This document shows, piece after piece, positions 34,558 to 42,670 of a DNA stretch of 43,574 nucleotides (positions are counted from its first letter, which is position 1; each line of letters opens with the position of its first letter). A program made the translations under genes and the position numbers. This DNA is from Dysgonamonadaceae bacterium (GTDB lineage: Bacteria; Bacteroidota; Bacteroidia; Bacteroidales; Azobacteroidaceae), in contig JAISUN010000029.1 of the NCBI GenBank assembly GCA_031272085.1, positions 1-43,574 on the forward strand. Direction: 5' to 3'. The notes below the pieces were generated by a model, which did no database searches, was not told the DNA's origin, and was given only the letters and a program-made list of their open reading frames with translations.

Positions 34558-35178
34558 TTATTCGTTCCGAAACAAGGGCATAATTTTTTGCTCGTAAATT
34601 TCGCGTTTAATTATCCTGTAATGAGGATGATAAGCGCGTTCAAAGGCTTCGCTGTGGTGCATTGCAAAATCGCCGGAAGCCAGAACTTTCTGGATTTTGG
34701 CTTTATCCGCCTCAAAATCGGGTAAGGCCAAATTCATTTTTTCAATGATTTTCAGGATTTTTGACCATTCCTTTTTCCACGCTTCGGGAGTGGCTTTCGC
34801 AGCAGAATTTGCACTTTCGATAAAACAATTCATAAACTCTTCTTCCGAAACAACTCCTATTTTCACAACGTCAAGGCTGACGCGGAAATAATTTCCTTCC
34901 CAGCCTGTTTGCTCGATTATCGGAGTGTTGAGGTCAACTTCGGACGCAAGCAGTTCTTCCCGTAAATAGCCGGCAGCAGCCACAGTATCGGAAATCAAGT
35001 GTCCGGGGCCGAAACGGTCTTGAAAAAAGTTCTTGTAAATATCCTGCAAGCGCGATTCCGGATAAACCGACAACTGATGGCGTACAGAATCTTCAACTTT
35101 CTGCTCAAACGAACCTGAACAGGAAAACAGGCTTATAATCAACAGTATAGCGGTAAATATTCTAATTTTAGTTTTCAT
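34558..35178 (-). CDS. Lipoprotein of unknown function, paired with a sirtuin
   Basis: A 206-residue predicted lipoprotein: the hydrophobic N-terminus ends in SLFSC (Cys20). The mature part is alpha-rich. Conserved-looking short motifs include FQDRFGPGHLISD and the C-terminal MHHSEAFERAYHPHYRIIKR, in which several His, Glu and Tyr residues might form a site. I do not recognise a family. Its start overlaps the end of the sirtuin gene by 11 bases, so both are on one transcript. The pairing of an envelope lipoprotein with a cytosolic deacylase is unexplained. Confidence 0.75.
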   Translation of the reverse strand: MKTKIRIFTAILLIISLFSCSGSFEQKVEDSVRHQLSVYPESRLQDIYKNFFQDRFGPGHLISDTVAAAGYLREELLASEVDLNTPIIEQTGWEGNYFRVSLDVVKIGVVSEEEFMNCFIESANSAAKATPEAWKKEWSKILKIIEKMNLALPDFEADKAKIQKVLASGDFAMHHSEAFERAYHPHYRIIKREIYEQKIMPLFRNE

Positions 35179-35854
35179 TTTCTTTCAGCAGTTTTTCTTT
35201 CAGAAAAGCCATTCCGGAAGTGGCCTTATCCTTAATTACAATCACATTTGACGGCGCATTAACTTCCTTTGGGTCAATCAGATATATAGGAACGCCGCGT
35301 CGGGCGTAATGCACCAGACCGGCGGCAGGATAAACGTTCATCGAAGTGCCGATAATTACCACAATATCCGCTTGCGAAACGGCTTCGGCAGCCTTGTCAA
35401 TCATCGGAACCGCCTCGCCGAACCAGACGATAAACGGACGAAGCCGCGAACCGTCCTTCGCCTTCTCGCCTTCCGTAATTGCACGATAACCAATATCATA
35501 TACCTCCGTTTTGCTCTCGTTGCAAGCCTTGGTCAGTTCGCCATGAAGATGGATAACATCGCTGCTGCCCGCCTTTTCGTGCAGATTATCAACGTTTTGC
35601 GTAACAACCTTTACCTTGAACCACTTTTCCAATTCGGCGATAATTTTATGCCCCGCGTTTGGCTGCGCCGTTTCCAACTGGGCGCGGCGTTCGTTGTAAA
35701 ACCGCTGAATCAGGGCGGGGTCTTCATACCAGCCTTCGATTGAGGCGACTTTCATCACGTCATACTGTTCCCACAGCCCGCCCGAATCGCGGAAAGTGCT
35801 GATGCCGCTTTCGGCGCTCATTCCCGCGCCGGTCAAAAATACTATGGTCTTCAT
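35168..35854 (-). CDS. Sirtuin, zinc-free class III-like NAD-dependent deacylase
   Basis: A 228-residue Sir2 family protein. GAGMSAESGISTFRD binds NAD, TQNVDNLHEKAG and HLHGE (His104) form the catalytic centre. The usual four-cysteine zinc motif is missing: there is only one cysteine, Cys111, in the whole protein. Residues Tyr53 and Arg56 (FYNERR) fit the Tyr-x-x-Arg pattern of SIRT5 and CobB, which prefer succinyl or malonyl lysine. I infer a desuccinylase-type deacylase. ATG 35854 begins the Rossmann core directly. Confidence 0.88.
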   Translation of the reverse strand: MKTIVFLTGAGMSAESGISTFRDSGGLWEQYDVMKVASIEGWYEDPALIQRFYNERRAQLETAQPNAGHKIIAELEKWFKVKVVTQNVDNLHEKAGSSDVIHLHGELTKACNESKTEVYDIGYRAITEGEKAKDGSRLRPFIVWFGEAVPMIDKAAEAVSQADIVVIIGTSMNVYPAAGLVHYARRGVPIYLIDPKEVNAPSNVIVIKDKATSGMAFLKEKLLKENEN

Positions 35855-35894
35855 ACAATTTAATTTTGATACCCTAATTGATTGTTTCAGAATG

Positions 35895-35902
35895 CAAATA
35901 TA
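35895..35902 (-). promoter_or_regulatory. Probable -7 box of the sirtuin operon
   Basis: The minus strand reads TATATTTG (exact match to TAnnTTTG), 40 bases upstream of the start codon at 35854. No -33 TTTG is seen. Confidence 0.4.
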
Positions 35903-35909
35903 AGATTTT

Positions 35910-35941
35910 TTTGTGAAAATAAAAAAAAATTACTATATTTG
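35910..35941 (+). promoter_or_regulatory. Promoter of the toxin-antitoxin operon
   Basis: TTTG at 35910-35913, a 20-base spacer, and TATATTTG at 35934-35941: a full consensus. The antitoxin start codon lies 24 bases downstream. It is the only promoter I see for thiL as well. Confidence 0.75.
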
Positions 35942-35965
35942 CGGGAAAATAAAAACAAAATAATT

Positions 35966-36220
35966 ATGGCGACAACAACACTGAACTTACCGATTGAAAG
36001 CGATTTAGCCAAGCGTATCAACAAATATGCCCGCAAACGCAAAACTTCGGTTTCAAGCATAACGGAAAACTTTTTCGCTATTGTTACGTCTTCTGAAAAC
36101 AGCGACGAACAAGCAATTTCGCCTCTTGTGAAATCATTCAGCCTCGAAGGAGTCAATGTTTCGCCCGATTTTGATTACAAACAGGCTCTGAACGACGCAA
36201 AAAACGAGAAATATCTGTGA
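35966..36220 (+). CDS. Antitoxin, ribbon-helix-helix-like (DUF6364 type)
   Basis: An 84-residue protein. The first half (MATTTLNLPIESDLAKRINK followed by YARKRKTSVSSITENFF) looks like a short beta strand plus two helices, a ribbon-helix-helix DNA-binding fold. The second half is an acidic, flexible tail that would wrap the toxin. Antitoxins of this type repress their own promoter. ATG 35966 is chosen over an in-frame ATG at 35882, which lies before the promoter. The stop codon overlaps the toxin start codon (TGATG). The AT-rich codon use differs from that of neighbouring genes. Confidence 0.82.
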   Translation: MATTTLNLPIESDLAKRINKYARKRKTSVSSITENFFAIVTSSENSDEQAISPLVKSFSLEGVNVSPDFDYKQALNDAKNEKYL

Positions 36221-36651
36221 TGCGTATTTTTATTGATACTAATATTCTTATAGATTTGCTTATTAAGCGCGAACCGTCGTATCTATGCGTGGCAAAGATG
36301 TTTGATATTGCGTTGAAACGCAAAGACGCCATAGTTATCTCTAATTTAAGCATAATAAATGCGCATTATGTCGTGAAAAAAATTGCAGGAGTTCAGGAAT
36401 CCGCTTTGAGAACAGCATTGCATAATATTTGCACTACCTGTGAAATCGCGCCTCTTGTCGTCGGTATAACCGAAAAATCGCTTATGTCAGGTTTTAAGGA
36501 CTTTGAAGATGCTACGCAATTTTATTGTGCCTTGGAAAATAACTGCGACGTAATAATAACCAATAATGGAAAAGATTTTAAATTATCAACTTTGCCGGTA
36601 ATGAACGCAAAGGATTTTTTAGCAGTATATCAACAAAAAAATTATGACTGA
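36220..36651 (+). CDS. PIN-domain toxin (VapC-like ribonuclease)
   Basis: A 143-residue PIN domain: FIDTNILIDLL at the N-terminus supplies Asp6, DFEDATQFYCAL the central Asp/Glu pair, and ITNNGKDF the final Asn/Asp segment. VapC-like toxins cut tRNA or rRNA and are neutralised by the antitoxin encoded just upstream. ATG 36220 is the likely start, overlapping the antitoxin stop codon by one base; a GTG at 36217 is possible. The 3' end overlaps thiL by 8 bases, which is unusual, and the AT-rich composition suggests acquisition by transfer. Confidence 0.85.
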   Translation: MRIFIDTNILIDLLIKREPSYLCVAKMFDIALKRKDAIVISNLSIINAHYVVKKIAGVQESALRTALHNICTTCEIAPLVVGITEKSLMSGFKDFEDATQFYCALENNCDVIITNNGKDFKLSTLPVMNAKDFLAVYQQKNYD

Positions 36652-37663
36652 AATTTCATCCCTCGGCGAGTTCGGCCTGATACGCCGCCTGACCGAAAAC
36701 ATAAAAACCGTAAACGACAGCACGTTGAAAGGCGTTGGCGACGATGCAGCAGTCCTGCAATATGCCGATAAACAGACGCTTGTAACAACCGACCTGCTGC
36801 TCGAAGGAATCCATTTCGACCTTACCTATATGCCGCTTAAACATCTGGGCTACAAGGCCGCAGTGGTCAATTTTTCCGATATTTATGCGATGAACGGCCG
36901 TCCCCGCCAGATTACCGTTTCCATCGGCATATCGAAACGCTTTTCTGTCGAGGATTTGGAAGCATTTTACGAAGGCTTGGCCCTCGCCTGCGAAATCTAC
37001 GGCGTGGATATTGTCGGCGGCGACACATCGGCCTCAATAACAGGACTTTGCATCTCAATAACCTGTATCGGCGAAAGCGAAAAAAACCGTACTGTTTACC
37101 GCAGCGGAGCCAAAAACACCGATTTAATCTGCGTTTCGGGCGACCTTGGCGCGGCGTATATGGGATTGCAACTGCTCGAACGCGAAAAAGCCGTCTTTCA
37201 GGGCGAAACGGACTTCCAGCCCGACTTTGCCGGACACGAATACCTGCTCGAACGCCAACTGAAACCCGAAGCCCGCAAAGATATAATTAAACTGTTGAAT
37301 GACAACGACATACTGCCGACGGCGATGATTGACGTTTCCGACGGCCTCTCGTCCGAACTGCTGCATATTTGCAACGAAAGCGGCGTCGGATGCCGGATTT
37401 ACGAAGACAGAATCCCGATTGACTACCAGACGGCGGCAATGGCCGAGCAGTTCAATATGAACCTCACAACAGCAGCCCTCAACGGCGGCGAAGATTACGA
37501 ACTGCTGTTTACCGTCCCCATTTCGCAGCACGAAAACGTTGAAGCCTTGGAAGGCGTGAAAATCATCGGATACATCTGTGAATCAACGCTTGGCGCCTGC
37601 CTCATTGCCCGCGATGGAACCGAAATTCCCCTCGCCGCACAAGGCTGGAATTCGCTGAAATGA
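36644..37663 (+). CDS. thiL: Thiamine-monophosphate kinase
   Basis: A 339-residue kinase that phosphorylates thiamine monophosphate to thiamine diphosphate. The N-terminal GEFGLIRRL, then GVGDDAAVLQ, TTDLLLEGIHF, IVGGDTSAS and IDVSDGLSSEL are the metal and nucleotide signatures of the AIR synthase-like fold. It starts inside the PIN toxin gene (8-base overlap) and has no visible promoter or TPP riboswitch, so it is probably co-transcribed with the toxin-antitoxin pair. Confidence 0.94.
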   Translation: MTEISSLGEFGLIRRLTENIKTVNDSTLKGVGDDAAVLQYADKQTLVTTDLLLEGIHFDLTYMPLKHLGYKAAVVNFSDIYAMNGRPRQITVSIGISKRFSVEDLEAFYEGLALACEIYGVDIVGGDTSASITGLCISITCIGESEKNRTVYRSGAKNTDLICVSGDLGAAYMGLQLLEREKAVFQGETDFQPDFAGHEYLLERQLKPEARKDIIKLLNDNDILPTAMIDVSDGLSSELLHICNESGVGCRIYEDRIPIDYQTAAMAEQFNMNLTTAALNGGEDYELLFTVPISQHENVEALEGVKIIGYICESTLGACLIARDGTEIPLAAQGWNSLK

Positions 37664-37682
37664 AAAAAAATTCCTGAAAAAG

Positions 37683-37713
37683 TTTGCAGATTCAAAAAAA
37701 AGGTTTACCTTTG
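37683..37713 (+). promoter_or_regulatory. tRNA-Phe promoter
   Basis: TTTG at 37683-37686, a 19-base spacer, and TACCTTTG at 37706-37713, an exact consensus. The tRNA begins 54 bases after the -7 box, so the primary transcript has a leader that must be trimmed by RNase P. Confidence 0.75.
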
Positions 37714-37767
37714 CACCCGCAATTAGCAAAATAGTTGCCGAAGTCTGAAAAGAAAACATTTTTATAA

Positions 37768-37840
<73 letters not shown>

Positions 37841-37847
37841 CAATCCG

Positions 37848-37881
37848 AAAAAAGCAGTTACATAAAATAACTGCTTTTTTT
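37848..37881 (+). terminator. Terminator after tRNA-Phe
   Basis: An A-tract, then GCAGTTA (37854-37860) pairing with TAACTGC (37868-37874), then seven T residues. A classical Rho-independent terminator. Confidence 0.85.
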
Positions 37882-37950
37882 ATGTTTTGATAATTTATTT
37901 TATATTTTTGATAATTTTTTTAATATTTTTTTCAAAATTTAATAAAATAC

Positions 37951-37981
37951 TTTGGATTTAAGAAAATCTTTACTATCTTTG
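37951..37981 (+). promoter_or_regulatory. Promoter of the OmpA-family gene
   Basis: TTTG at 37951-37954, a 19-base spacer, TATCTTTG at 37974-37981: an exact consensus. The leader before the start codon at 38070 would be about 82 bases, A/T-rich and without an evident structure. Confidence 0.75.
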
Positions 37982-38069
37982 CCCACAAAATTAGAGTAAA
38001 ATCGTTTTGCAGACTTTTTTAACTATTGAACTAATTTGAATAATAAACTTAAAATTTGATTTAAAATTT

Positions 38070-39407
38070 ATGAAGAAGTTTTTGATTTTTAGTATGGCGC
38101 TTTTCTTCGCTGTAAGCGGACTTAATGCGCAGTATTTTGCCCTGTCGGAAGACGCATCCGCGTCCGGAATACCTTCCGATGTTATCGCTACGCTGTCGGA
38201 TACGACGCGCACAGCGATTCGTACTACGTGGATTGCCAATCCGCCGGCCAGCAACTGGTTTTTATCTTTGCAAGGAGGTTTAGCCGCTTTATATTCTGAC
38301 GGCTATCAGAATGCAAAACTGAAAGACCGCACCAGTCCTACGTTTGGCCTTGCCCTTGGCCGCTGGTTCAACCCCGTTTGGGGACTTCGCCTCAGCGGAA
38401 CTTACTCCAAACTCCACTCCTACGGAACCGAAGGCGGCACTTGGTATATCGGCCAATACCATCCAAACATCAACGGAGTAGAATCGCCACAAGATTATTT
38501 TACCGGCGACAATGCTACAAAAAAGGCGTTTATTAAAAACCGTTTCCTCAACGATGCAAAAGTTTATGACAACGGCTACATTTTTGACTTTTCGTATGTC
38601 GGTGCAAGTCTTGACTTTTTGTTGAATTTGAAAAATGTGTTCACGCACTACAACCCTAACGCATTCTTCAATCCCGTTGTATATGGTGGTTTGGGATATG
38701 CGCACACTTTCAAGGACGGCGACCGCACCGCTGTTAATTCCATAATGGAAAAAGTGGGATTGCAACTCAACTTCCGCCTCGCCAAGAACATCGACCTCTA
38801 TTTAGCAGGCGAATCGCTCTTCGTTCCCGAAATTTTTGACCGCCAGGTTGGCGGCGACTACACGCAGGATATTGTTGTGAACGCGCTCGTAGGCCTCACT
38901 TTCCATTTCGGCGGAAGCAATTATCCCGTTTATACCGGCGGAGTTGCGCCCAAAGCCGCTCCCGTTGAAGACAGAAGCCACGAAATCGACGCCCTCAACC
39001 GCCAGATTAACGCGCTGAAAGCCGACCTCGCAAAATGCAAAGCCGCTCCTCCCGTTCCGAAAGAACCGGCTCCGCAGGCTGTTAAAGAAATAGAACTCGA
39101 ACCGGTATTCTTTACCCTCGACAGTTACGCTATCCAGGACAGCCAGTTGTCGAAAATCGAAAAAGCCGCTAAATATCTGAAAGAAAACCCGGGTAAAAAA
39201 CTCGAACTCTCCGGATATGCCGACGTTCAAACCGGAACTCCGGCTTACAACCAACGCCTGTCCGAAAAACGCGTGAACGCAGTTGCAGATTATATAGTTA
39301 AAAATTACGGCATCGACCGTAACCGCTTAACTCTCATTGCAAAAGGCGATAAAGTTCAACCTTTTACAGTAAATGAAAATAACCGCGTCGTTATTTTCGT
39401 AAAATAA
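38070..39407 (+). CDS. OmpA-family outer membrane protein
   Basis: A 445-residue protein: a signal peptide (about 1-20), an N-terminal beta-barrel-like region (about 50-290) with alternating aromatic residues, a short coiled-coil/Pro-rich linker (residues about 305-340, HEIDALNRQINALKADLAKC and PPVPKEPAPQ), and a C-terminal OmpA domain (about 345-445). The latter has LSGYADVQTGTPAYNQRLSEKR, whose Asp and Arg bind diaminopimelate in peptidoglycan. It should link the outer membrane to the wall. The gene has a full promoter and ends 17 bases before a strong terminator that also precedes wza. Confidence 0.92.
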   Translation: MKKFLIFSMALFFAVSGLNAQYFALSEDASASGIPSDVIATLSDTTRTAIRTTWIANPPASNWFLSLQGGLAALYSDGYQNAKLKDRTSPTFGLALGRWFNPVWGLRLSGTYSKLHSYGTEGGTWYIGQYHPNINGVESPQDYFTGDNATKKAFIKNRFLNDAKVYDNGYIFDFSYVGASLDFLLNLKNVFTHYNPNAFFNPVVYGGLGYAHTFKDGDRTAVNSIMEKVGLQLNFRLAKNIDLYLAGESLFVPEIFDRQVGGDYTQDIVVNALVGLTFHFGGSNYPVYTGGVAPKAAPVEDRSHEIDALNRQINALKADLAKCKAAPPVPKEPAPQAVKEIELEPVFFTLDSYAIQDSQLSKIEKAAKYLKENPGKKLELSGYADVQTGTPAYNQRLSEKRVNAVADYIVKNYGIDRNRLTLIAKGDKVQPFTVNENNRVVIFVK

Positions 39408-39423
39408 AATTACAAAATTTCAC

Positions 39424-39457
39424 GACTGCCCCTGATTATGGGGGCAGTCTTTTTTTA
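39424..39457 (+). terminator. Strong Rho-independent terminator between ompA and wza
   Basis: GACTGCCCC (39424-39432) pairs perfectly with GGGGCAGTC (39441-39449), an 8-base loop, then eight T residues (39450-39457). The wza start codon is only 13 bases beyond the T-run, too close for a promoter, so expression of wza may depend on read-through or antitermination. Confidence 0.88.
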
Positions 39458-39470
39458 ATAAAACGGTACA

Positions 39471-40271
39471 ATGAAAGTTAAATATGAAAAAAAGCGTTTT
39501 ATCGGCATTCTGATGCTGATAGCAGTCTTCTCGTCATGTGGGTCAAAGAAAGATTTGGTGTATTTCCAAAATCAGGAAGACGCTTTTACAAACCCTTATA
39601 TCATCGACAGTTCGTATTACGACCTGCGGATACGCCCCAGCGACAACCTGCTTATCACGGTTTCGTCGGTCAATCCTTTGGCTGTTGAGCCGTACAACAC
39701 TATCAGCATGCAGGGAAGCGGCAGTATGTACACGCAGGGGCTTGAATATCGCGGCTATCTTGTTGATAATTACGGATTTATAAAATTCCCCGGACTTGGA
39801 AAAATACAAGTCGGAGGCCTATCGAAATCCGAAGCAGAACAACTGATACAGAAAGAAATCTCGAAAACAGTGTCGGACTGCTCGGTAAATATCCGCTTTC
39901 TGAACTACCGCGTCAGCGTTCTCGGCGAAGTAAATAAGCCGGGAATCTACACCATCAGTTCCGAACGGGTTTCAATCGTCGAAGCCATCGCTCTGGCCGG
40001 CGACCTCACAATTTACGGGCAGCGGCATAACATCCGCGTTTTCAGGGTAGAGAACGACGGCCAAAAAACGGCTTATACTATCGACCTCACTCAACCCGAA
40101 GTATTTTATTCGCCCGTTTATTATCTGCAACAAAACGATGTTGTTGTAATTAATCCCAACAACACCCGCATCCGAAGTTCGACGAACATTATGCCGATTC
40201 TCTCGGTTGTAATCACATCTTTGTCGTTCATTATGACGACCATGACATTCATCTGGAATCAGAAAAAATAG
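39471..40271 (+). CDS. wza: Polysaccharide export lipoprotein (Wza type)
   Basis: A 266-residue lipoprotein: the N-terminus ends in VFSSC (Cys23). Residues about 50-125 form the polysaccharide export domain (RIRPSDNLLITVSSVNP), followed by a SLBB domain (about 135-215: SVLGEVNKPGIYTISSERVS) and a C-terminal hydrophobic helix (about 238-262). In Wza the C-terminal helix spans the outer membrane. The protein forms the export channel for capsule or exopolysaccharide. It starts just behind the terminator at 39424 and is followed by wzc after 5 bases. Confidence 0.92.
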   Translation: MKVKYEKKRFIGILMLIAVFSSCGSKKDLVYFQNQEDAFTNPYIIDSSYYDLRIRPSDNLLITVSSVNPLAVEPYNTISMQGSGSMYTQGLEYRGYLVDNYGFIKFPGLGKIQVGGLSKSEAEQLIQKEISKTVSDCSVNIRFLNYRVSVLGEVNKPGIYTISSERVSIVEAIALAGDLTIYGQRHNIRVFRVENDGQKTAYTIDLTQPEVFYSPVYYLQQNDVVVINPNNTRIRSSTNIMPILSVVITSLSFIMTTMTFIWNQKK

Positions 40272-40276
40272 TAGAA

Positions 40277-42571
40277 ATGGAAGATAATTTTATTCAAAAC
40301 CCCGTTGTCGAAGACGACAACACCCAGTTAATAGAAACCGTATTTCATTACGTCAGTTACTGGAAACTTTTCCTCGTTTCCGTGATTGTATGCCTTGTTG
40401 CGGCATTTTTATATCTGCGCTATACGACTACTTCGTGGAAAGTCAGTTCAAAAGTGCTTATCAGCGCAGGCAAAAACGCGCCACAAGCCGGCGACATCAA
40501 TGCAATGGCTTTCAGCGACCTCGGCGTTATGATGCCTGTGAACAACACCATGGAAAACGAAGTTGCAGTGCTGCTTTCGCGCTCGTTGCGGCAGGAAGTT
40601 GCCGACAGCCTGCACCTCAATATTTCATATTTCAAAGAAGGAAAAATAAAAAATGCAGAGATTTACCGCAAAACTCCGCTCACAGTTTCCATACCGAACG
40701 TTACCCACAGCGGTTCGTTCATCGTCAGCCGCGAAAAGGATAACTCGCTGACATTAAAGTCGAACGAGCCTGATTTTTCGACCAAAGTCCAGCTCGATTC
40801 CGCGATTGCCACCCCCTGGGGAATGGCTACTTTCAGCGAAAATCCGTTCGGATTGGCCGATTATCCCATAAAAATCACCGTCGGCATGGAAGGACTTCCG
40901 AGAGTTGACGCTGCATCGCAAAAAACATCAAATATAGTCGATATTTCCACCATTTCTACCGTCCCCGAAAAAGGACAGGACATCGTAAATACTCTGGTTG
41001 CGATTTACAATAAAAATGCAATAAACGAAAAAAATTACGTCGCCCAGAATACCAGCGATTTTATCAAACAGCGCTTGATTGACATTTCGCAAGACCTCGA
41101 AACGGCCGAAAAAAATGTTGAAGATTTCAAAAAATCGCAGGGAATTTCCGACATATCCTCGCAACAACAAATGTTGCTGACTTCTTCCGGCGAATACGAC
41201 AAAAAAATTAACGACAACGAGATTCAACTCGACTTGCTCCGTTCAACAAAAAATTACCTGCTCAATCCCGATAATTCGGGCAAAGTAGTTCCAGTAAACA
41301 TCGGCCTCACCGACCCGACAATTATCAGTCAGTTAAGGGCTTACAACGACGAGGTAATGGCCCGCCAGAAAAATTCCGACCAGATGAAAGGCGACCACCC
41401 CCTGCTCAAAAAAAGCGACGAGCAAATTGCCCTCCTCAAAAACAACCTGCTTAACGGTATCGGAATATCGGAAAGTACGCTCAACTTCACGCTGCGCGAA
41501 CTGAACCGGCAAAATAATATGTACCTCGGGCTTTCGAGAAACCTTACCGCACAGGAACGCGAAAATCGCGAACTCTACCGCAAACAGAGCATCAAGGAAC
41601 AAATCTATATCTACCTTTCGCAAAAATTGGAAGAAATCGGGCTTACCCTCGTGCAAGCCGCTCCCAATGCGAAAATCATCGACCCGGCCGCGGAAAAATA
41701 CGCTATCGTTAATTTCCCGAAACCAATGATACTTATGCTGGCTGCGCTGATTCTCGGCCTGTTTATCCCGATTGCCTACATTTATATCCGCGACCTGCTC
41801 GACAACAAGGTTCATACCAAAGACGACATAATGCGGGTAGTGAAAGCGCCTTTCCTCGGCGACATTCCGGCTCTCAAAAATCCCGAAGCATTCCCCGTAC
41901 TGAAACAGCGTTCTTCGGTAGCCGAGAAATTCCGGGTCGTTACCTCAAACCTCGAATTTATTTCCGGCGGAGCGAAACCCCGCATCATTCAGATAACATC
42001 CAGCACCAGCGACGAAGGCAAGAGTTTCTTCGCCCGGAATTTAGCATTAAGCCTCGCTACCACCGGCAAAAAAACGCTGCTCATCGATATGGATATGCGC
42101 AAGTCGGTAATGAAAAAATTTATCGACCTGAAAGTAAAAAGCGGCCTCGCCGTCTTCCTTTCAAATCCCGATACGAAATTTGAATCAATAGTTGACAAGT
42201 CCGGAACTTTCGACAAAAATCTCGACATTATTCCGGTTATGGTTTATCCGCCTAATCCGGCAGAATTGCTGGCTTCCGACCGCCTGAACCTGCTTTTCAG
42301 CAATATTGGAAACAAATACGATTATGTAATAATCGACTCGGCTCCCGTTGGCCTCGTTGCCGACGCTTACCGAATCAACCAGTTTACAACAGCCACAATT
42401 TACCTGACAAGGGCAAATTATACACTGAAACGCTCCCTGCAAGAAATCAGGGAACTTTACGGCGACAAGAAACTCAACAACATCGCTTGCGTGCTGAACG
42501 CGGCTACGGTTTCAAAACGCTACGGATATGGCTACGGCGAGTACAAACATAAGTACTACACCGAAGATTAA
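40277..42571 (+). CDS. wzc: Polysaccharide co-polymerase and tyrosine kinase (Wzc type)
   Basis: A 764-residue inner-membrane protein. Two membrane helices (about residues 31-47 and 485-505) flank a large periplasmic region with the Wzz domain and coiled coils. The cytoplasmic BY-kinase domain has the Walker A motif SSTSDEGKSFFARNLALS (about 573-590), Walker A' LLIDMDMRKS and Walker B YDYVIIDSAPVG. The tail SKRYGYGYGEYKHKYYTED carries six tyrosines for autophosphorylation. It controls chain length and polymer export with Wza. It lies directly behind wza and in front of the upxY-like gene. Confidence 0.95.
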   Translation: MEDNFIQNPVVEDDNTQLIETVFHYVSYWKLFLVSVIVCLVAAFLYLRYTTTSWKVSSKVLISAGKNAPQAGDINAMAFSDLGVMMPVNNTMENEVAVLLSRSLRQEVADSLHLNISYFKEGKIKNAEIYRKTPLTVSIPNVTHSGSFIVSREKDNSLTLKSNEPDFSTKVQLDSAIATPWGMATFSENPFGLADYPIKITVGMEGLPRVDAASQKTSNIVDISTISTVPEKGQDIVNTLVAIYNKNAINEKNYVAQNTSDFIKQRLIDISQDLETAEKNVEDFKKSQGISDISSQQQMLLTSSGEYDKKINDNEIQLDLLRSTKNYLLNPDNSGKVVPVNIGLTDPTIISQLRAYNDEVMARQKNSDQMKGDHPLLKKSDEQIALLKNNLLNGIGISESTLNFTLRELNRQNNMYLGLSRNLTAQERENRELYRKQSIKEQIYIYLSQKLEEIGLTLVQAAPNAKIIDPAAEKYAIVNFPKPMILMLAALILGLFIPIAYIYIRDLLDNKVHTKDDIMRVVKAPFLGDIPALKNPEAFPVLKQRSSVAEKFRVVTSNLEFISGGAKPRIIQITSSTSDEGKSFFARNLALSLATTGKKTLLIDMDMRKSVMKKFIDLKVKSGLAVFLSNPDTKFESIVDKSGTFDKNLDIIPVMVYPPNPAELLASDRLNLLFSNIGNKYDYVIIDSAPVGLVADAYRINQFTTATIYLTRANYTLKRSLQEIRELYGDKKLNNIACVLNAATVSKRYGYGYGEYKHKYYTED

Positions 42572-42590
42572 ATAGTTAGATTAAATAATT

Positions 42591-42612
42591 GCCGCGCCTG
42601 TTTAAGGGCGGC
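42591..42612 (+). promoter_or_regulatory. GC-rich hairpin upstream of upxY
   Basis: GCCGCGCC (42591-42598) pairs with GGGCGGC (42606-42612) with one bulged G. It is followed by GTGTTTAG, not a T-run, so it may be a weak terminator or an RNA regulatory element in the 99-base gap between wzc and the upxY-like gene. Confidence 0.4.
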
Positions 42613-42635
42613 GTGTTTAGTCATAAAATCAAATG

Positions 42636-42659
42636 GCGGATTTTCGCAGGAAAGTCCGC
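42636..42659 (+). promoter_or_regulatory. 10-bp hairpin just before the upxY start codon
   Basis: GCGGATTTTC (42636-42645) pairs with GAAAGTCCGC (42650-42659), with one T-G wobble and the loop GCAG. It ends 11 bases before the ATG at 42671, so it could hinder ribosome access or serve as a binding site for an RNA-polymerase-associated factor. Confidence 0.5.
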
Positions 42660-42670
42660 AAAACGAAGTT

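Noticed and set aside
36500-36643. TPP riboswitch upstream of thiL
   Set aside because: The upstream sequence is coding (PIN toxin), and no conserved TPP riboswitch core is visible.
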